DNA of 64,000 nt from Coriobacteriia bacterium (GTDB lineage Bacteria; Actinomycetota; Coriobacteriia; Anaerosomatales; Anaerosomataceae). Under the pieces are notes generated by a model. It was not told the origin of the DNA, ran no database searches, and worked only from the letters and a program-made list of their open reading frames with translations. A program made the position numbers and the translations under genes. This document shows positions 1 to 8,256 of this stretch, piece by piece (the first letter of the stretch is position 1; every line of letters begins with the position of its first letter). The stretch lies in assembly GCA_030651765.1 (NCBI GenBank), contig JAUSBY010000003.1, positions 186,001 through 250,000 of the forward strand. The letters are read 5' to 3'.

Positions 1-448
1 CGAACGCGAAGAACGCGAGCCCGATGAGATAGCGCAGTCCCATCCCGGTGCGGTCGAGCCACTTCGGTGGGCGGATGTTGCGGCCGATCAGGCGTCTGCC
101 GAGTGCGGCGGCGGCCTCCCACACGGTGCCCACCGGACAGATCCAACCGCAGAAGCCGCGCTTGAGCACGAGCGAGGTCGCGAGCGCCGCGAGGATGATC
201 ACGAGGCCGGCGGGCAGGAGCGTGTCCCAGCCGCCGCCTTTGAGCCACGCGAAGAAGCTCGTGAAGTGGCCGACCGGCAGGATGCCGGCGACCGCCTCCG
301 GCCTCGGCACGAACGGTCCCTCGCCGCGAGCCCACGCGGCAAACGCGAGGAGGCGGGTCGCAAGCCAGACGAAGAACGCGAGGAAGGCGCCCTTGACGAA
401 CCAGCGCGAGGTGATGACGTCGAGCACACGTAGCAGCGGACCGGGCAT
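1..448 (-). CDS. Membrane 4Fe-4S protein, NapH/CcoG-like (C-terminus cut by window)
   Basis: The reading frame starts at an ATG preceded by GAGAGG and runs off the left edge, so about 149 N-terminal residues are visible. Hydrophobic segments lie near residues 18-40 and 78-95 and again from about 138. The motif FCGWICPVGT (Cys100 and Cys104) is the membrane-side signature of NapH/NosR/CcoG-type proteins, which carry further ferredoxin motifs C-terminally, outside this window. Members pass electrons between quinol, periplasmic enzymes or cytochromes. The exact partner cannot be told from this fragment. It is divergent from the cold-shock gene; the 227-bp gap between them must hold both promoters. 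Confidence 0.75.
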   Translation of the reverse strand, partial: MPGPLLRVLDVITSRWFVKGAFLAFFVWLATRLLAFAAWARGEGPFVPRPEAVAGILPVGHFTSFFAWLKGGGWDTLLPAGLVIILAALATSLVLKRGFCGWICPVGTVWEAAAALGRRLIGRNIRPPKWLDRTGMGLRYLIGLAFFAF

Positions 449-675
449 CGCGGACCTCTCGGTACGGGCCGGCGGGGAAGGGCCGACGGGTGCTGGAAAC
501 ACAGCGATGGATTCTAGCACGGCGGAATCACTGCTAGCGTGCTCCGGCAAGGTCGCTTACACTTCGAGACGGGCCAGAGGAGGCCCTTTGGATCTGCGAC
601 GTGACACTCGCGATCACGCGGGGGACGAGTCGCGTCGCAACTGTTTTGCCCTGCGGGGCGAGAGGATGGGTTTGT

Positions 676-879
676 ATGGCACAGGGTACCGTCAAGTGGT
701 TCAATCCGGACAAGGGCTATGGCTTTATCTCGCGTGAGGATGGCGACGATCTGTTCGTCCACTTCTCCGAGATCCAGGGCGACGGCTTCAAGACCCTCGA
801 TGAGGGAGCGGCCGTTGAGTTCGACGTCACCGCCGGCCAGAACGGCAAGATGCAGGCGAGCAACGTTCGCAAGGTCTAG
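676..879 (+). CDS. csp: Cold-shock protein (CspA family)
   Basis: A 67-residue single-domain OB-fold protein that binds single-stranded RNA/DNA and melts RNA structure. The start [10 protein letters not shown] is typical, and both nucleic-acid-binding motifs are present: KGYGFI (RNP1) and LFVHFS (RNP2). The frame is open further upstream to 601, but the ATG at 676 has the AGAGGATGG ribosome site and gives the canonical family length. The transcript probably has a leader of about 100 nt: a TACACT -10-like hexamer lies at 558-563, although no good -35 is visible. The gene ends in a strong hairpin terminator, so it is likely monocistronic. Confidence 0.96.
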   Translation: MAQGTVKWFNPDKGYGFISREDGDDLFVHFSEIQGDGFKTLDEGAAVEFDVTAGQNGKMQASNVRKV

Positions 880-902
880 CCTTCGGCTCAACATGACAAA
901 AT

Positions 903-930
903 GAAGAGCGGCCCTTCGGGGCCGCTCTTC
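903..930 (+). terminator. Intrinsic terminator of the csp gene
   Basis: A perfect 12-bp stem (903-914 with 919-930) is closed by a UUCG tetraloop at 915-918. No long T-run follows, but the stem is very stable and sits 23 nt after the csp stop codon. Confidence 0.8.
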
Positions 931-988
931 TGCGTTGCACAGCTGACCGAGTGGTAGCGTGGTGTCGACCACGGTAGGAGGGAGCGGA

Positions 989-1360
989 ATGGCAGGCTGG
1001 CTCGCGGTGGCCGGAGGCGGTGCGATCGGTGCGATGCTGCGCTACGGGGTGACGTTGGCTCTTTCGCGTCCCGGTGCTGTGTCGCTCCCCTGGCACACGC
1101 TTGGCGTCAACGTGCTCGGCTCACTTCTCCTCGGACTCCTCATGGCGCTGCTACCCGCTGACCAGTCTGCCGAGCAGTGGCGGCTGTTTCTCGGCCTCGG
1201 CGTCTTGGGAGGGTTCACGACGTTTTCGACCTTCAGCTACGAGACGCTGTCGCTCGTGCAGCACGGCGCCTGGGGAACCGGTGCGCTGTACGTGTTCGCA
1301 AGCGTCGTGGCGTCGATTCTGGGAGCGGGACTCGGTTACGCGCTCGGGCGGGCACTCTAG
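989..1360 (+). CDS. crcB: Fluoride channel CrcB/FluC
   Basis: A 123-residue membrane protein with four hydrophobic helices. FluC works as a dual-topology dimer that exports fluoride from the cytoplasm. Family signatures visible are GGGAIGAMLRY near the N-terminus, GVNVLGS in the second helix, and GGFTTFSTFSYE, the phenylalanine-box and central sodium-site region. The frame opens at a GTG at 959, but the ATG at 989 is preceded by TAGGAGGGAG and gives the normal N-terminus. It is a single gene here, whereas some species carry two adjacent crcB copies. I could not find a fluoride riboswitch in the short upstream region. Confidence 0.93.
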   Translation: MAGWLAVAGGGAIGAMLRYGVTLALSRPGAVSLPWHTLGVNVLGSLLLGLLMALLPADQSAEQWRLFLGLGVLGGFTTFSTFSYETLSLVQHGAWGTGALYVFASVVASILGAGLGYALGRAL

Positions 1361-1397
1361 CGGGCACCCGCCCGTCGCGTGAGGCTCCGGTGCGTGG

Positions 1398-2186
1398 CTA
1401 CGCCTGCCGGGCGGCGTTGGCAAGGATCGCGTCGTGCACGTAGCGCGCCATGCCGACGTGGATCTTCTCGTAGGTCGCCGTGAAGCGCGGGTCGGCGATG
1501 TACATCTCGGCGAGGCTCACGTGCATCTCGTGCGAGCAGGGGTAGAACCACGTGTCGATCTGCAGGCGCGCGCGCTCGATCGCGTCCATCGCCTCGATGC
1601 TGTCGGTCGGCAGGTCGGCGTCCATCGCCGCGGTGATGGAGGCGCTGATCTCCAGGCTTTCGCCCTTGAAGCGCTCCCAGTCGGCTTTGGTGTACCGGGC
1701 GGTCCGGCGGGCCGATTCACGGTATGCGTCCGTGTCGCCCCACCGCTTTCTGGCCTCGTCTTCGTGCTCGGCCGGATCGAAGTCACCGAAGACCTCGAAC
1801 ATCTCTTCTTTGGTCATGCGCACACCTGTCCTTTCTGCAGTGATGGTCCGCTCTACCGAGACGATCAGCGCCCCGAGCCGAGCGGCCTTCTGTTCCAGCA
1901 TGTCGCGCTGCAGTTCCAGTGCGGCGCGGCGATCGAACGCGCCGCCCGCGAGGAGCACCCGGATGTCGTCCAGCGGGATCTCGAGCTCGCGAAAGAGCAG
2001 GATCTCCTGCAGGCGCTCGAGATCACGACGGTCGTAGAGGCGGTAGCCCGCATCACTCCGGGCCGAGGGCTCGAGCAGCCCTATCGCGTCGTAGTGGTGG
2101 AGCGTTCGCACGCTGACTCCGGTGAGTCGTGCGACCTCGCGTACCGTCTGGGTCTCGCTCGCGATCGGTGCCGTCGTATCGGTCAT
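1398..2186 (-). CDS. MerR-family regulator with TipAS drug-binding domain
   Basis: A 262-residue transcription regulator. Residues about 14-80 form a MerR winged helix (VREVARLTGVSVRTLHHYD), then a coiled-coil dimer helix, and a C-terminal TipAS/antibiotic-recognition domain with WFYPCSHEMH. In TipA the Cys of this motif covalently captures thiopeptide antibiotics. The start is the third in-frame ATG because GGAGGTGAT lies five bases before it. The gene faces a strong MerR-type operator at 2207-2237 and probably controls itself. No transporter or target gene is adjacent, so the inducer is unknown. Confidence 0.88.
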   Translation of the reverse strand: MTDTTAPIASETQTVREVARLTGVSVRTLHHYDAIGLLEPSARSDAGYRLYDRRDLERLQEILLFRELEIPLDDIRVLLAGGAFDRRAALELQRDMLEQKAARLGALIVSVERTITAERTGVRMTKEEMFEVFGDFDPAEHEDEARKRWGDTDAYRESARRTARYTKADWERFKGESLEISASITAAMDADLPTDSIEAMDAIERARLQIDTWFYPCSHEMHVSLAEMYIADPRFTATYEKIHVGMARYVHDAILANAARQA

Positions 2187-2206
2187 CGGTATCACCTCCA
2201 TGGGGC

Positions 2207-2237
2207 AGGGTAAACCCTCACGTAACGTCAGGGTCAA
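2207..2237 (-). promoter_or_regulatory. MerR-type promoter/operator of the TipAS regulator
   Basis: On the minus strand TTGACC (2232-2237) and TACCCT (2207-2212) are separated by 19 bp. This over-long spacer is typical of promoters that MerR proteins untwist. Between them is an inverted repeat, 2214-2223 and 2225-2234, matching at 9 of 10 positions around one central base. It lies just upstream of the regulator start, which suggests autoregulation. Confidence 0.72.
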
Positions 2238-2314
2238 GCCCGCTGCGCGAGTTTCTCGTGCGCGGCCTCCGGAGGGGTACGATTGACGCGGGTATCCGAG
2301 AGGGGGAGGCGCGC

Positions 2315-2836
2315 ATGGCAGGCGGCGGATGGCGCACGAAGCGCGGCCGCAAGGCGGTCGCGGCTGTGGTGTTCGCGGTCCTGGGACGCGGGCTGGTCGC
2401 AGCTGCCCGACTCGACGAACGTGTGCGTGCCGAGGCGGGAGCCTGGCCGGAGGGCACGGTCATCACACTCGGCATCGGCCCGTTCGGGCCCCAGGTCTCG
2501 TGGCGGGCGGGCGGCGGCATGCTCGAGTATCTTGGCGGCGCGGAGGTCGAGCCGACGCTTGCCGTGACCTTCAAGAGCGTGGACGGCGCGCTGCCGCTGC
2601 TTCTCGGCATGAAGTCCGTTCTCGGTGCGTTTGCCGAGCACCGGGCGACGGTGACGGGCGATCTGGCGCTTGCGATGTCGTTCGTGCGCTGCCTGCACAT
2701 CGTCGAGGGCTACCTCTTCCCGGACCTCATGACGCGCCGCATCCTGCCGCGACCGGCCGAGCGCCGGGCAGGCCATCTCATCGCCTACGGGGCGCTCGTG
2801 CACCGTCGCGCCCGGCTGGAAGGAGCCTCCTCGTGA
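2315..2836 (+). CDS. SCP2-like sterol-carrier fold protein, first gene of AOR operon
   Basis: A 173-residue protein. Residues about 50-150 resemble the SCP2 sterol-carrier superfamily, a hydrophobic-pocket fold: a TLAVTFKSVDGAL-type strand/helix, then a helix-rich part. The N-terminus is basic and hydrophobic, possibly a membrane-associated helix rather than a cleaved signal. The ATG at 2315 follows GAGAGGGGGAGG. Its stop overlaps the GTG of the alcohol dehydrogenase by 4 nt, so the two are translationally coupled. The function is unknown; carrying or sensing a hydrophobic substrate of the two redox enzymes is inference. Confidence 0.6.
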   Translation: MAGGGWRTKRGRKAVAAVVFAVLGRGLVAAARLDERVRAEAGAWPEGTVITLGIGPFGPQVSWRAGGGMLEYLGGAEVEPTLAVTFKSVDGALPLLLGMKSVLGAFAEHRATVTGDLALAMSFVRCLHIVEGYLFPDLMTRRILPRPAERRAGHLIAYGALVHRRARLEGASS

Positions 2837-4014
2837 TCCCCGACTACTACGAGTTCTGTAACTCCACCAAGATCGTCTCCGGCACCCGCGCGCTCGAGCA
2901 CATCGGCTATGAGCTCGCGGCACTCGGGGCCTCCCGGCCGCTTGTGCTCACCAACACGCAGCTGCTCGAGCTCAAGGTGGCCACGCTCGTACTCGATGCC
3001 CTCGCCGACACAGAGGCCGAGGTCGTGGGCGTGTACCAAGAGATCCCGGTCGACTCCTCGGCGAGCGTGGTGGATGACGTCGCACGCGCGTACCGCGAGA
3101 GCGGAGCGGATGCGATCGTCGCCGTTGGCGGCGGTTCGGTGCTCGACACCGCCAAGGGCGCGACGATCGTGCTCTCGCATGGCGGGACCCTGATGGAGCA
3201 TCGCGGCGCCGAGAGCCTGCTCGGCAGGCGTGCGGTAGCGTTCATCGCTATCCCCACCACGGCGGGCACCGGCTCGGAGGTCACCTCGGCGGCAGTCATC
3301 AAAGACACCGAGCGTCATGTGAAGATGGGCTTCACGTCACTGTCGCTCCTGCCCGACGTGGCTATCCTCGACCCGCGCCTCACGGTGGGGCTGCCGGCGC
3401 GACTCACGGCGTCCACGGCCATGGACGCACTGACGCACGCCGTGGAGGCGGTGAGCTGCGTGCAGGCCAATCCGCTCTCGGACTGCTATGCGAAGGCGGC
3501 CATCGGGCTTATCCGGGACCACCTGCCTGCGGTGCTCGACGATCCGCAGGCCCCGGCGGGGCGCCTCGCGCTCGCCAACGCGGCGCTCATGGCCGGTGCG
3601 GCGTTCTCCAACGCGATGGTAGGCATCGTGCATGCGATGGGACACGCTGCCGGCGGCGTGGCCGGCATACCTCACGGCGACGCGATGGCCGTGCTCCTGC
3701 CGCACGGCATGGCGTACAACACCGATGCGGTCGGCGACCGGTACGGGGAGCTCTTGCTCGACCTGGCTGGCGCCGACGTCTACGCATCCACGCCCGCAGA
3801 CGAGCGCGCGGCCGCGTCGATCGCCACGGTCAGGGCCATGCTCGACATGCTGCACACCACCGCCGGCCTGTCGGTGACGCTCGGGCAGCTCGGCGTGCTT
3901 CCCGAACAGATCCCGGACATCGCGCGCGCCGCCCTCGATGACGGCGCCATGTCGATGAATCCCAAGCAGCCGAGTTTCGAGGAGCTCGTCGGGATCCTGA
4001 AGGGCGCACTGTGA
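2833..4014 (+). CDS. Iron-containing (group III) alcohol dehydrogenase
   Basis: A 393-residue NAD(P)-dependent dehydrogenase that interconverts alcohols and aldehydes using Fe2+. The N-terminal dinucleotide-binding part has GGGSVLDTAKG, followed by the PTTAGTGSEVTS motif. The metal site is in the C-terminal helical domain: an Asp plus histidines in DALTHAVEA, VHAMGHAAGG and PHGDA. The start is a GTG inside the GTGA overlap with the SCP2-like gene, and the end overlaps the next gene in the same way. Placed before an aldehyde:ferredoxin oxidoreductase, it probably makes or removes the aldehyde that enzyme handles. Substrate chain length cannot be judged. Confidence 0.9.
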   Translation: MIPDYYEFCNSTKIVSGTRALEHIGYELAALGASRPLVLTNTQLLELKVATLVLDALADTEAEVVGVYQEIPVDSSASVVDDVARAYRESGADAIVAVGGGSVLDTAKGATIVLSHGGTLMEHRGAESLLGRRAVAFIAIPTTAGTGSEVTSAAVIKDTERHVKMGFTSLSLLPDVAILDPRLTVGLPARLTASTAMDALTHAVEAVSCVQANPLSDCYAKAAIGLIRDHLPAVLDDPQAPAGRLALANAALMAGAAFSNAMVGIVHAMGHAAGGVAGIPHGDAMAVLLPHGMAYNTDAVGDRYGELLLDLAGADVYASTPADERAAASIATVRAMLDMLHTTAGLSVTLGQLGVLPEQIPDIARAALDDGAMSMNPKQPSFEELVGILKGAL

Positions 4015-5927
4015 GCGCGTCTCGTGGCGGGTGGATGGGGCGCGTGCTCAAGATCGACCTGTCCACGCGCGAGGTGAGCGACTACCCCTGGAGCGATGAT
4101 GACCGCCGGGTGTGGCTCGGAGGCAAAGCGATGGCGGCCCGGATCCTCGCCGACACGCTGCCTCTCGACGCGGACCCGCTCGGGCCGGCCAACGTGCTGG
4201 TGATCGCCACCGGACCGCTCACCGGGACCGGCGCGCCGTCGAGCGCGCGGTTCGACATCTCGGGCCTCTCGCCGCTCACCGGACTCGTCGCGTCGTCGAA
4301 CTGCGGCGGGCCGTTCGGCACGTATCTCAAGCGCGCCGGTTACGACGCGCTCGTGCTCGTGGGCAGCTCGTCCTCGCCTGTCTGGCTCGAAGTGGCCGAG
4401 CAGGGCGTGGTGTTCCGCGATGCAGGCGAGCTTCGGGGCATGCGCACTACCGAGGCGCAGGAGGCGATCGCCGAAGCTGTGGGCGAGCGGTGTGGCACCC
4501 TCGCGATAGGGCCGGCGGGCGAGAACCTCGTGTCGTACGCGTGCGTGCTCTCCGGCGAGCGGGCGGCCGGGCGCGCGGGCATGGGTGCTGTGCTCGGCAG
4601 CAAGAACGTGAAGGGACTCGCCGCGTGGGGAACCCGCAGCGTGCCGGTCGCTCGTCCCGACGAGTACCGCGCACACCTGAAGAAGTGGACGGCATCGATC
4701 AAGGCGCATCCCATAGCCGGGGGCTCGCTTCCGCGCCTGGGCACCGCGGGCTTCCTGGCGCCGATGCAGGAGCTCGGCATCGTCGCCACGCGGAACTTCA
4801 AGGCCAACCGGTTCTCCGGCGCGGCCGATATCGACGGTGAGGCGCTCGCCGGGCGCCGGCTCGTCGGCACGGCAGGGTGCCTTGCGTGTCCGATCAGGTG
4901 CGGGCGCGTGGTCGAACTCGGCGGCCGGCGGATCAAAGGACCGGAACTGGAGACCCTCGTGCTTCTCGGCGCCAATATCGAGAATCCCGACCTCGATCGC
5001 ATCATCGAGTGGAATGCGCTTCTCGATGAGCTAGGGCTGGACACGATGAGCACCGGCGTGACGGTGTCGTTTGCCATGGAGGCCGCCGAGAAGGGGCTGT
5101 GGCGCAACGGGCTGCGCTTTGGCGAGACGGACGGTCTGGCCGCGCTCTTCGAAGACATCGCCTACCAGCGTGGCCTCGGCGCTGAACTCGCCGAAGGATC
5201 GAGGCGTCTGGCGACGCGCTACGGCGGCGAGGGCTTTGCGATGAACGTGAAGGGCCTCGAGCTGGCTGCCTACGAGCCGCGTGGAGCCGTGGGCCAGGGT
5301 CTCGGCTACGCGGTCTCAAACCGCGGCGGCTGTCACCTGAACGCCGGGTATGTCGTGGCGCTCGAGGGGCTCGCGCTCCGCATGGACGGCCGTTCACCAA
5401 GGAGCAAGGCGGCGCTCGCCGCTTTCTTCCAGGACCTCATGGAGGTGGTCTCCTCGGCAGGCGTGTGTCTGTTCACGACCTTGAGCGTGTTGCCGGGATC
5501 GCTCGTGAAGGAGCCCGATCGGGGCATCGGCGCGTTCGTGGGACGGGCGTTCTCCTACGCCGGCGGCGTCATGCGGCTGCTCAGGGTGCTGCCGCGGCCC
5601 CTGCTGGCGATCCCGATGCCGCTCGTGCCGCACCTGCGCGCGATCGAGCTCGTCACCGGCGAGCGCTACGGTTTCGGAGGCTTCTGGTCACTCGGCGAGC
5701 GCGCGTACACGCTCGAGCGAATGCTTGGCCTGCGCTTCGGCACCGGCGGAGCACGTGGCGACACGCTGCCGAAGCGGCTGCTCGAGGAGACCGCCGAGGG
5801 CCGCGCGGGTGCGGGCGGCGTTCCGCTCGCCAGGCTCAGGCGCGACTACTACCGGCAGCGCGGCTGGGACGAGCACGGCGTGCCGCGGCCGGGCGTGCTC
5901 AAGCGGCTGGGTGTGTCCGGGCGGTAG
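4011..5927 (+). CDS. aor: Aldehyde:ferredoxin oxidoreductase (tungsten/molybdenum pterin)
   Basis: A 638-residue enzyme oxidising aldehydes to carboxylic acids with ferredoxin as acceptor, or reducing acids in reverse. The single [4Fe-4S] cluster ligands are present as CLACPIRC (Cys290, 293, 297) plus Cys486 in SSAGVCLF. The pterin-binding region EPRGAVGQGLGYAVSNRGGCH near residue 422-441 is well kept. Length and domain order match the AOR/FOR family. The GTG start overlaps the alcohol dehydrogenase stop by 4 nt, making a three-gene operon. No molybdopterin or tungstate-transport genes lie in this window. AOR versus a formaldehyde- or other-substrate paralogue cannot be separated here. Confidence 0.92.
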   Translation: MSASRGGWMGRVLKIDLSTREVSDYPWSDDDRRVWLGGKAMAARILADTLPLDADPLGPANVLVIATGPLTGTGAPSSARFDISGLSPLTGLVASSNCGGPFGTYLKRAGYDALVLVGSSSSPVWLEVAEQGVVFRDAGELRGMRTTEAQEAIAEAVGERCGTLAIGPAGENLVSYACVLSGERAAGRAGMGAVLGSKNVKGLAAWGTRSVPVARPDEYRAHLKKWTASIKAHPIAGGSLPRLGTAGFLAPMQELGIVATRNFKANRFSGAADIDGEALAGRRLVGTAGCLACPIRCGRVVELGGRRIKGPELETLVLLGANIENPDLDRIIEWNALLDELGLDTMSTGVTVSFAMEAAEKGLWRNGLRFGETDGLAALFEDIAYQRGLGAELAEGSRRLATRYGGEGFAMNVKGLELAAYEPRGAVGQGLGYAVSNRGGCHLNAGYVVALEGLALRMDGRSPRSKAALAAFFQDLMEVVSSAGVCLFTTLSVLPGSLVKEPDRGIGAFVGRAFSYAGGVMRLLRVLPRPLLAIPMPLVPHLRAIELVTGERYGFGGFWSLGERAYTLERMLGLRFGTGGARGDTLPKRLLEETAEGRAGAGGVPLARLRRDYYRQRGWDEHGVPRPGVLKRLGVSGR

Positions 5928-5951
5928 TCTCACTGGGGTATCCTGTGCACC

Positions 5952-6809
5952 ATGACCGCAACCGTCCTTCTCGCCCTCGCCACCTCACTCCTGTTCGGCG
6001 TCGGCGACTTCCTCGGGGGCGTCGCGACCCGACGCGACTCGGCGTACGCGGTCACGGGGACGTCGCACCTGCTCTCTATCGTGCTGCTCGGCATCGTGGT
6101 GCTGCTGCTGCCCGCTGCATCACCTACGAAGGCGGATCTCCTGTGGGGAGCGGTGTCGGGATTCTCGGGCGTGATCGGCGTGATGTCGCTGTTCGCTGCG
6201 CTCGCTGTCGGACGGATGAGCATCGTCGCGCCGATCGTGGCAGCGCTGTCGGCGGCCCTGCCGGCGGCGTTCGACCTCGCGGGTGGGACGCGTCTGTCGC
6301 CGATGACGCTTGCCGGCATCGGTCTCGCGCTGGTTGCGATCGTGATCGTGAGCATCGCACCCGATGATGCGTCACACGCCGCGGCGCACGAGTACCGGCC
6401 TCGCCGTGCGCTCGCGTTGTCGCTGCTGGCGGGGGTCGGCTTCTCCGGCGCGTTCGTCGCCTTCTCGTTCACCGCACCGGCAAGCGGGCTGACACCGGTG
6501 CTCGCGGCGCGCTGCGTCTCGATCGCGGTCGCGGTGGTTCTCGCGATGCGGTTCGGCCGGGGATTCCCCGCCGACCGGACCGCGATGCCCGCTTCGCTCG
6601 GCGCGGGTCTGACCGACGCGCTCGCCAACGTCACCATGCTCACGGCCATCCGTCTCGGTCCGCTCGCCGTCGCCTCGGTCCTCGGCTCGCTCTTCCCGGT
6701 CGTCGTCGCCGTGCTCGCCCGCGTCTTCCTCGGGGAGCGTCTGACCTGGCTTCAGCGCGTGGGCGTGGCGGTCGCGCTCGCCGCAGTGCTGCTCGCCGCG
6801 CTGCCGTAG
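5952..6809 (+). CDS. EamA/DMT-family permease
   Basis: A 285-residue membrane protein with about ten hydrophobic helices arranged as two EamA repeats (roughly residues 1-137 and 150-285). This is the drug/metabolite transporter architecture. The N-terminal helix carries FGVGDFLGG and the C-terminal repeat ends in GERLTWLQRVGVAVAL, a common closing motif of the family. The ATG lies 24 nt after the aldehyde oxidoreductase stop and has only a weak ribosome site, so co-transcription with that operon is possible. The substrate is unknown. Confidence 0.82.
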   Translation: MTATVLLALATSLLFGVGDFLGGVATRRDSAYAVTGTSHLLSIVLLGIVVLLLPAASPTKADLLWGAVSGFSGVIGVMSLFAALAVGRMSIVAPIVAALSAALPAAFDLAGGTRLSPMTLAGIGLALVAIVIVSIAPDDASHAAAHEYRPRRALALSLLAGVGFSGAFVAFSFTAPASGLTPVLAARCVSIAVAVVLAMRFGRGFPADRTAMPASLGAGLTDALANVTMLTAIRLGPLAVASVLGSLFPVVVAVLARVFLGERLTWLQRVGVAVALAAVLLAALP

Positions 6810-6868
6810 GCGCTGCGCCTGTCGCTCATCGGGTAACCTTAGTGCGACACCGTCGTTTAGGAGCGCAC

Positions 6869-7339
6869 GTGCTCAAGATAGACATCCCGGGACACGGGAC
6901 ACTGGCACTGGATCACCTGCTGCTCGACGTGAACGGCACGATTGCGGCGGGTGGCGAGCTGCTGCCGGGCGTGGCCGAGACGCTCGCCGCGCTCGGGGAC
7001 GTGCTCGACATCGTGGCGGTCACCGCTGACACGCACGGGACGGCTGCGACCCTCAAGGCCGAGGCGGGCATCGCCGTTAAAATCATCGAACGCGGCGGCG
7101 AGGGCGAACAGAAGCGTGACCTGCTTCGGGAACTCGGCGCGGAGCGGACGGTGGCGATCGGCAATGGCGCCAACGACGCTCTCATGCTCGGCGAAGCCGC
7201 AGTGGGCATCGTCGTCATCGGCGCCGAGGGTGCGGCGGCGGGTGCCGTCCGGGCGGCCGATGTGGTCGTGACCGACATCGGCGACGCGCTTGCGCTGCTT
7301 GCCGACCCGCGACGCCTCGTCGCCACGCTCCGCTCGTGA
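6869..7339 (+). CDS. HAD-superfamily protein of the soluble P-type-ATPase-like group (COG4087)
   Basis: A 156-residue HAD fold without a cap domain. Motif I reads LLLDVNGTIA; the nucleophile Asp is present but the usual second Asp (general acid) is Asn, as in this COG. Motif II is at VTADT, and motif IV is AIGNGANDALML, like the GDGxND loop of P-type ATPases. A GTG at 6842 is in frame, but the GTG at 6869 has TTAGGAG at the right distance. The end overlaps psuK by 4 nt. In this context it may remove phosphate from a pseudouridine-pathway intermediate, but that is inference. Confidence 0.75.
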   Translation: MLKIDIPGHGTLALDHLLLDVNGTIAAGGELLPGVAETLAALGDVLDIVAVTADTHGTAATLKAEAGIAVKIIERGGEGEQKRDLLRELGAERTVAIGNGANDALMLGEAAVGIVVIGAEGAAAGAVRAADVVVTDIGDALALLADPRRLVATLRS

Positions 7340-8256
7340 ACGCACAGCCCACACGTCCGCGCATCACCGTCGTAGGTGGCGCAAACACCGACATCATCGG
7401 ACTGCCCGCAGGGCGGTTCGCTCTGCGTGACTCCAACCCCGGGCACGTGCGCGTCAGCCCCGGCGGGGTGGGGCGCAACATCGCCGAGAACCTTGCGCGA
7501 CTCGGCGTCGATGTCCGGCTCGTGACGTCGTTCGGCTCGGACGTCGAGGCTCGCGCGCTCGACCAGGAGTGCCGTCGCGCGGGGATCGACACGAGCTACA
7601 GCCTGGTTGCCGAGGGGAGCCCCGGCTCCCGGTACCTGGCGGTGCTCGACGCGGGCGGCGACCTGGCGGCGGCGGTGTCGGACATGCGGGCGCTGGCCGC
7701 CCTCACGCCGGACGAGCTAGATCCGGCGGCGTTCGAAGGAGCGGCTGCAGTCGTGCTCGACACGAATCTGCATGCCTCGACCATCGCGCGCGCCGCCGAA
7801 CTCGCGGGCCCGGCACTGCTCGTCCTCGACCCCGTCTCCACTGCCAAGGCCCCGCATGCGCGTCCGATCCTCGGCCAGCTCGCCGCGCTCAAGGCGAACC
7901 TGCGCGAAGCCGAGGAACTCTCGGGCGGCGCTGGTCCTGAAGGGGCGGCGACCCGCCTGCTGGAGGCGGGCGTGGCGCGGGTGTTCGTGACCATGGGGCC
8001 CGACGGCGTGTGGTGCGCGGACGGGCATGAGTCCTTCGTGCTTCCGGCACCGCGCGCGACCGTGGTCAACGTCACCGGTGCGGGCGACGCGTTCACCGCC
8101 GGTGTGGCGTGGGGACTCGCCACAGGCGCGAGCCTGCGGGAGACGGCCGAGGCCGCGAGCGCCCTGGCGGCGATCGCGCTCGAAAGCGAGCGAACGGTGA
8201 GCGAGAGTATCAGCGCCGAGTCACTGCACGTCAGAGTGAGGGAGTCCGCCCGATGA
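7336..8256 (+). CDS. psuK: PfkB-family kinase, probable pseudouridine kinase
   Basis: A 306-residue ribokinase-fold sugar/nucleoside kinase. The N-terminal substrate loop is VVGGANTDI and the PGGVGRNIAENLARLG motif follows. The C-terminal PfkB signature VNVTGAGDAFTAG carries the catalytic Asp and anion hole. PfkB members have many substrates. The call to pseudouridine kinase rests on the immediately following psuG, which it overlaps by 4 nt (ATGA). PsuK would phosphorylate pseudouridine to pseudouridine 5'-phosphate for cleavage by PsuG. The GTG start is coupled to the preceding HAD gene. Confidence 0.85.
   Translation: MNAQPTRPRITVVGGANTDIIGLPAGRFALRDSNPGHVRVSPGGVGRNIAENLARLGVDVRLVTSFGSDVEARALDQECRRAGIDTSYSLVAEGSPGSRYLAVLDAGGDLAAAVSDMRALAALTPDELDPAAFEGAAAVVLDTNLHASTIARAAELAGPALLVLDPVSTAKAPHARPILGQLAALKANLREAEELSGGAGPEGAATRLLEAGVARVFVTMGPDGVWCADGHESFVLPAPRATVVNVTGAGDAFTAGVAWGLATGASLRETAEAASALAAIALESERTVSESISAESLHVRVRESAR

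Noticed and set aside
931-988. A possible fluoride riboswitch before crcB
   Set aside because: The sequence between the csp terminator and crcB is short and does not show the conserved crcB-motif core; only a small GTGGT/ACCAC palindrome is present.
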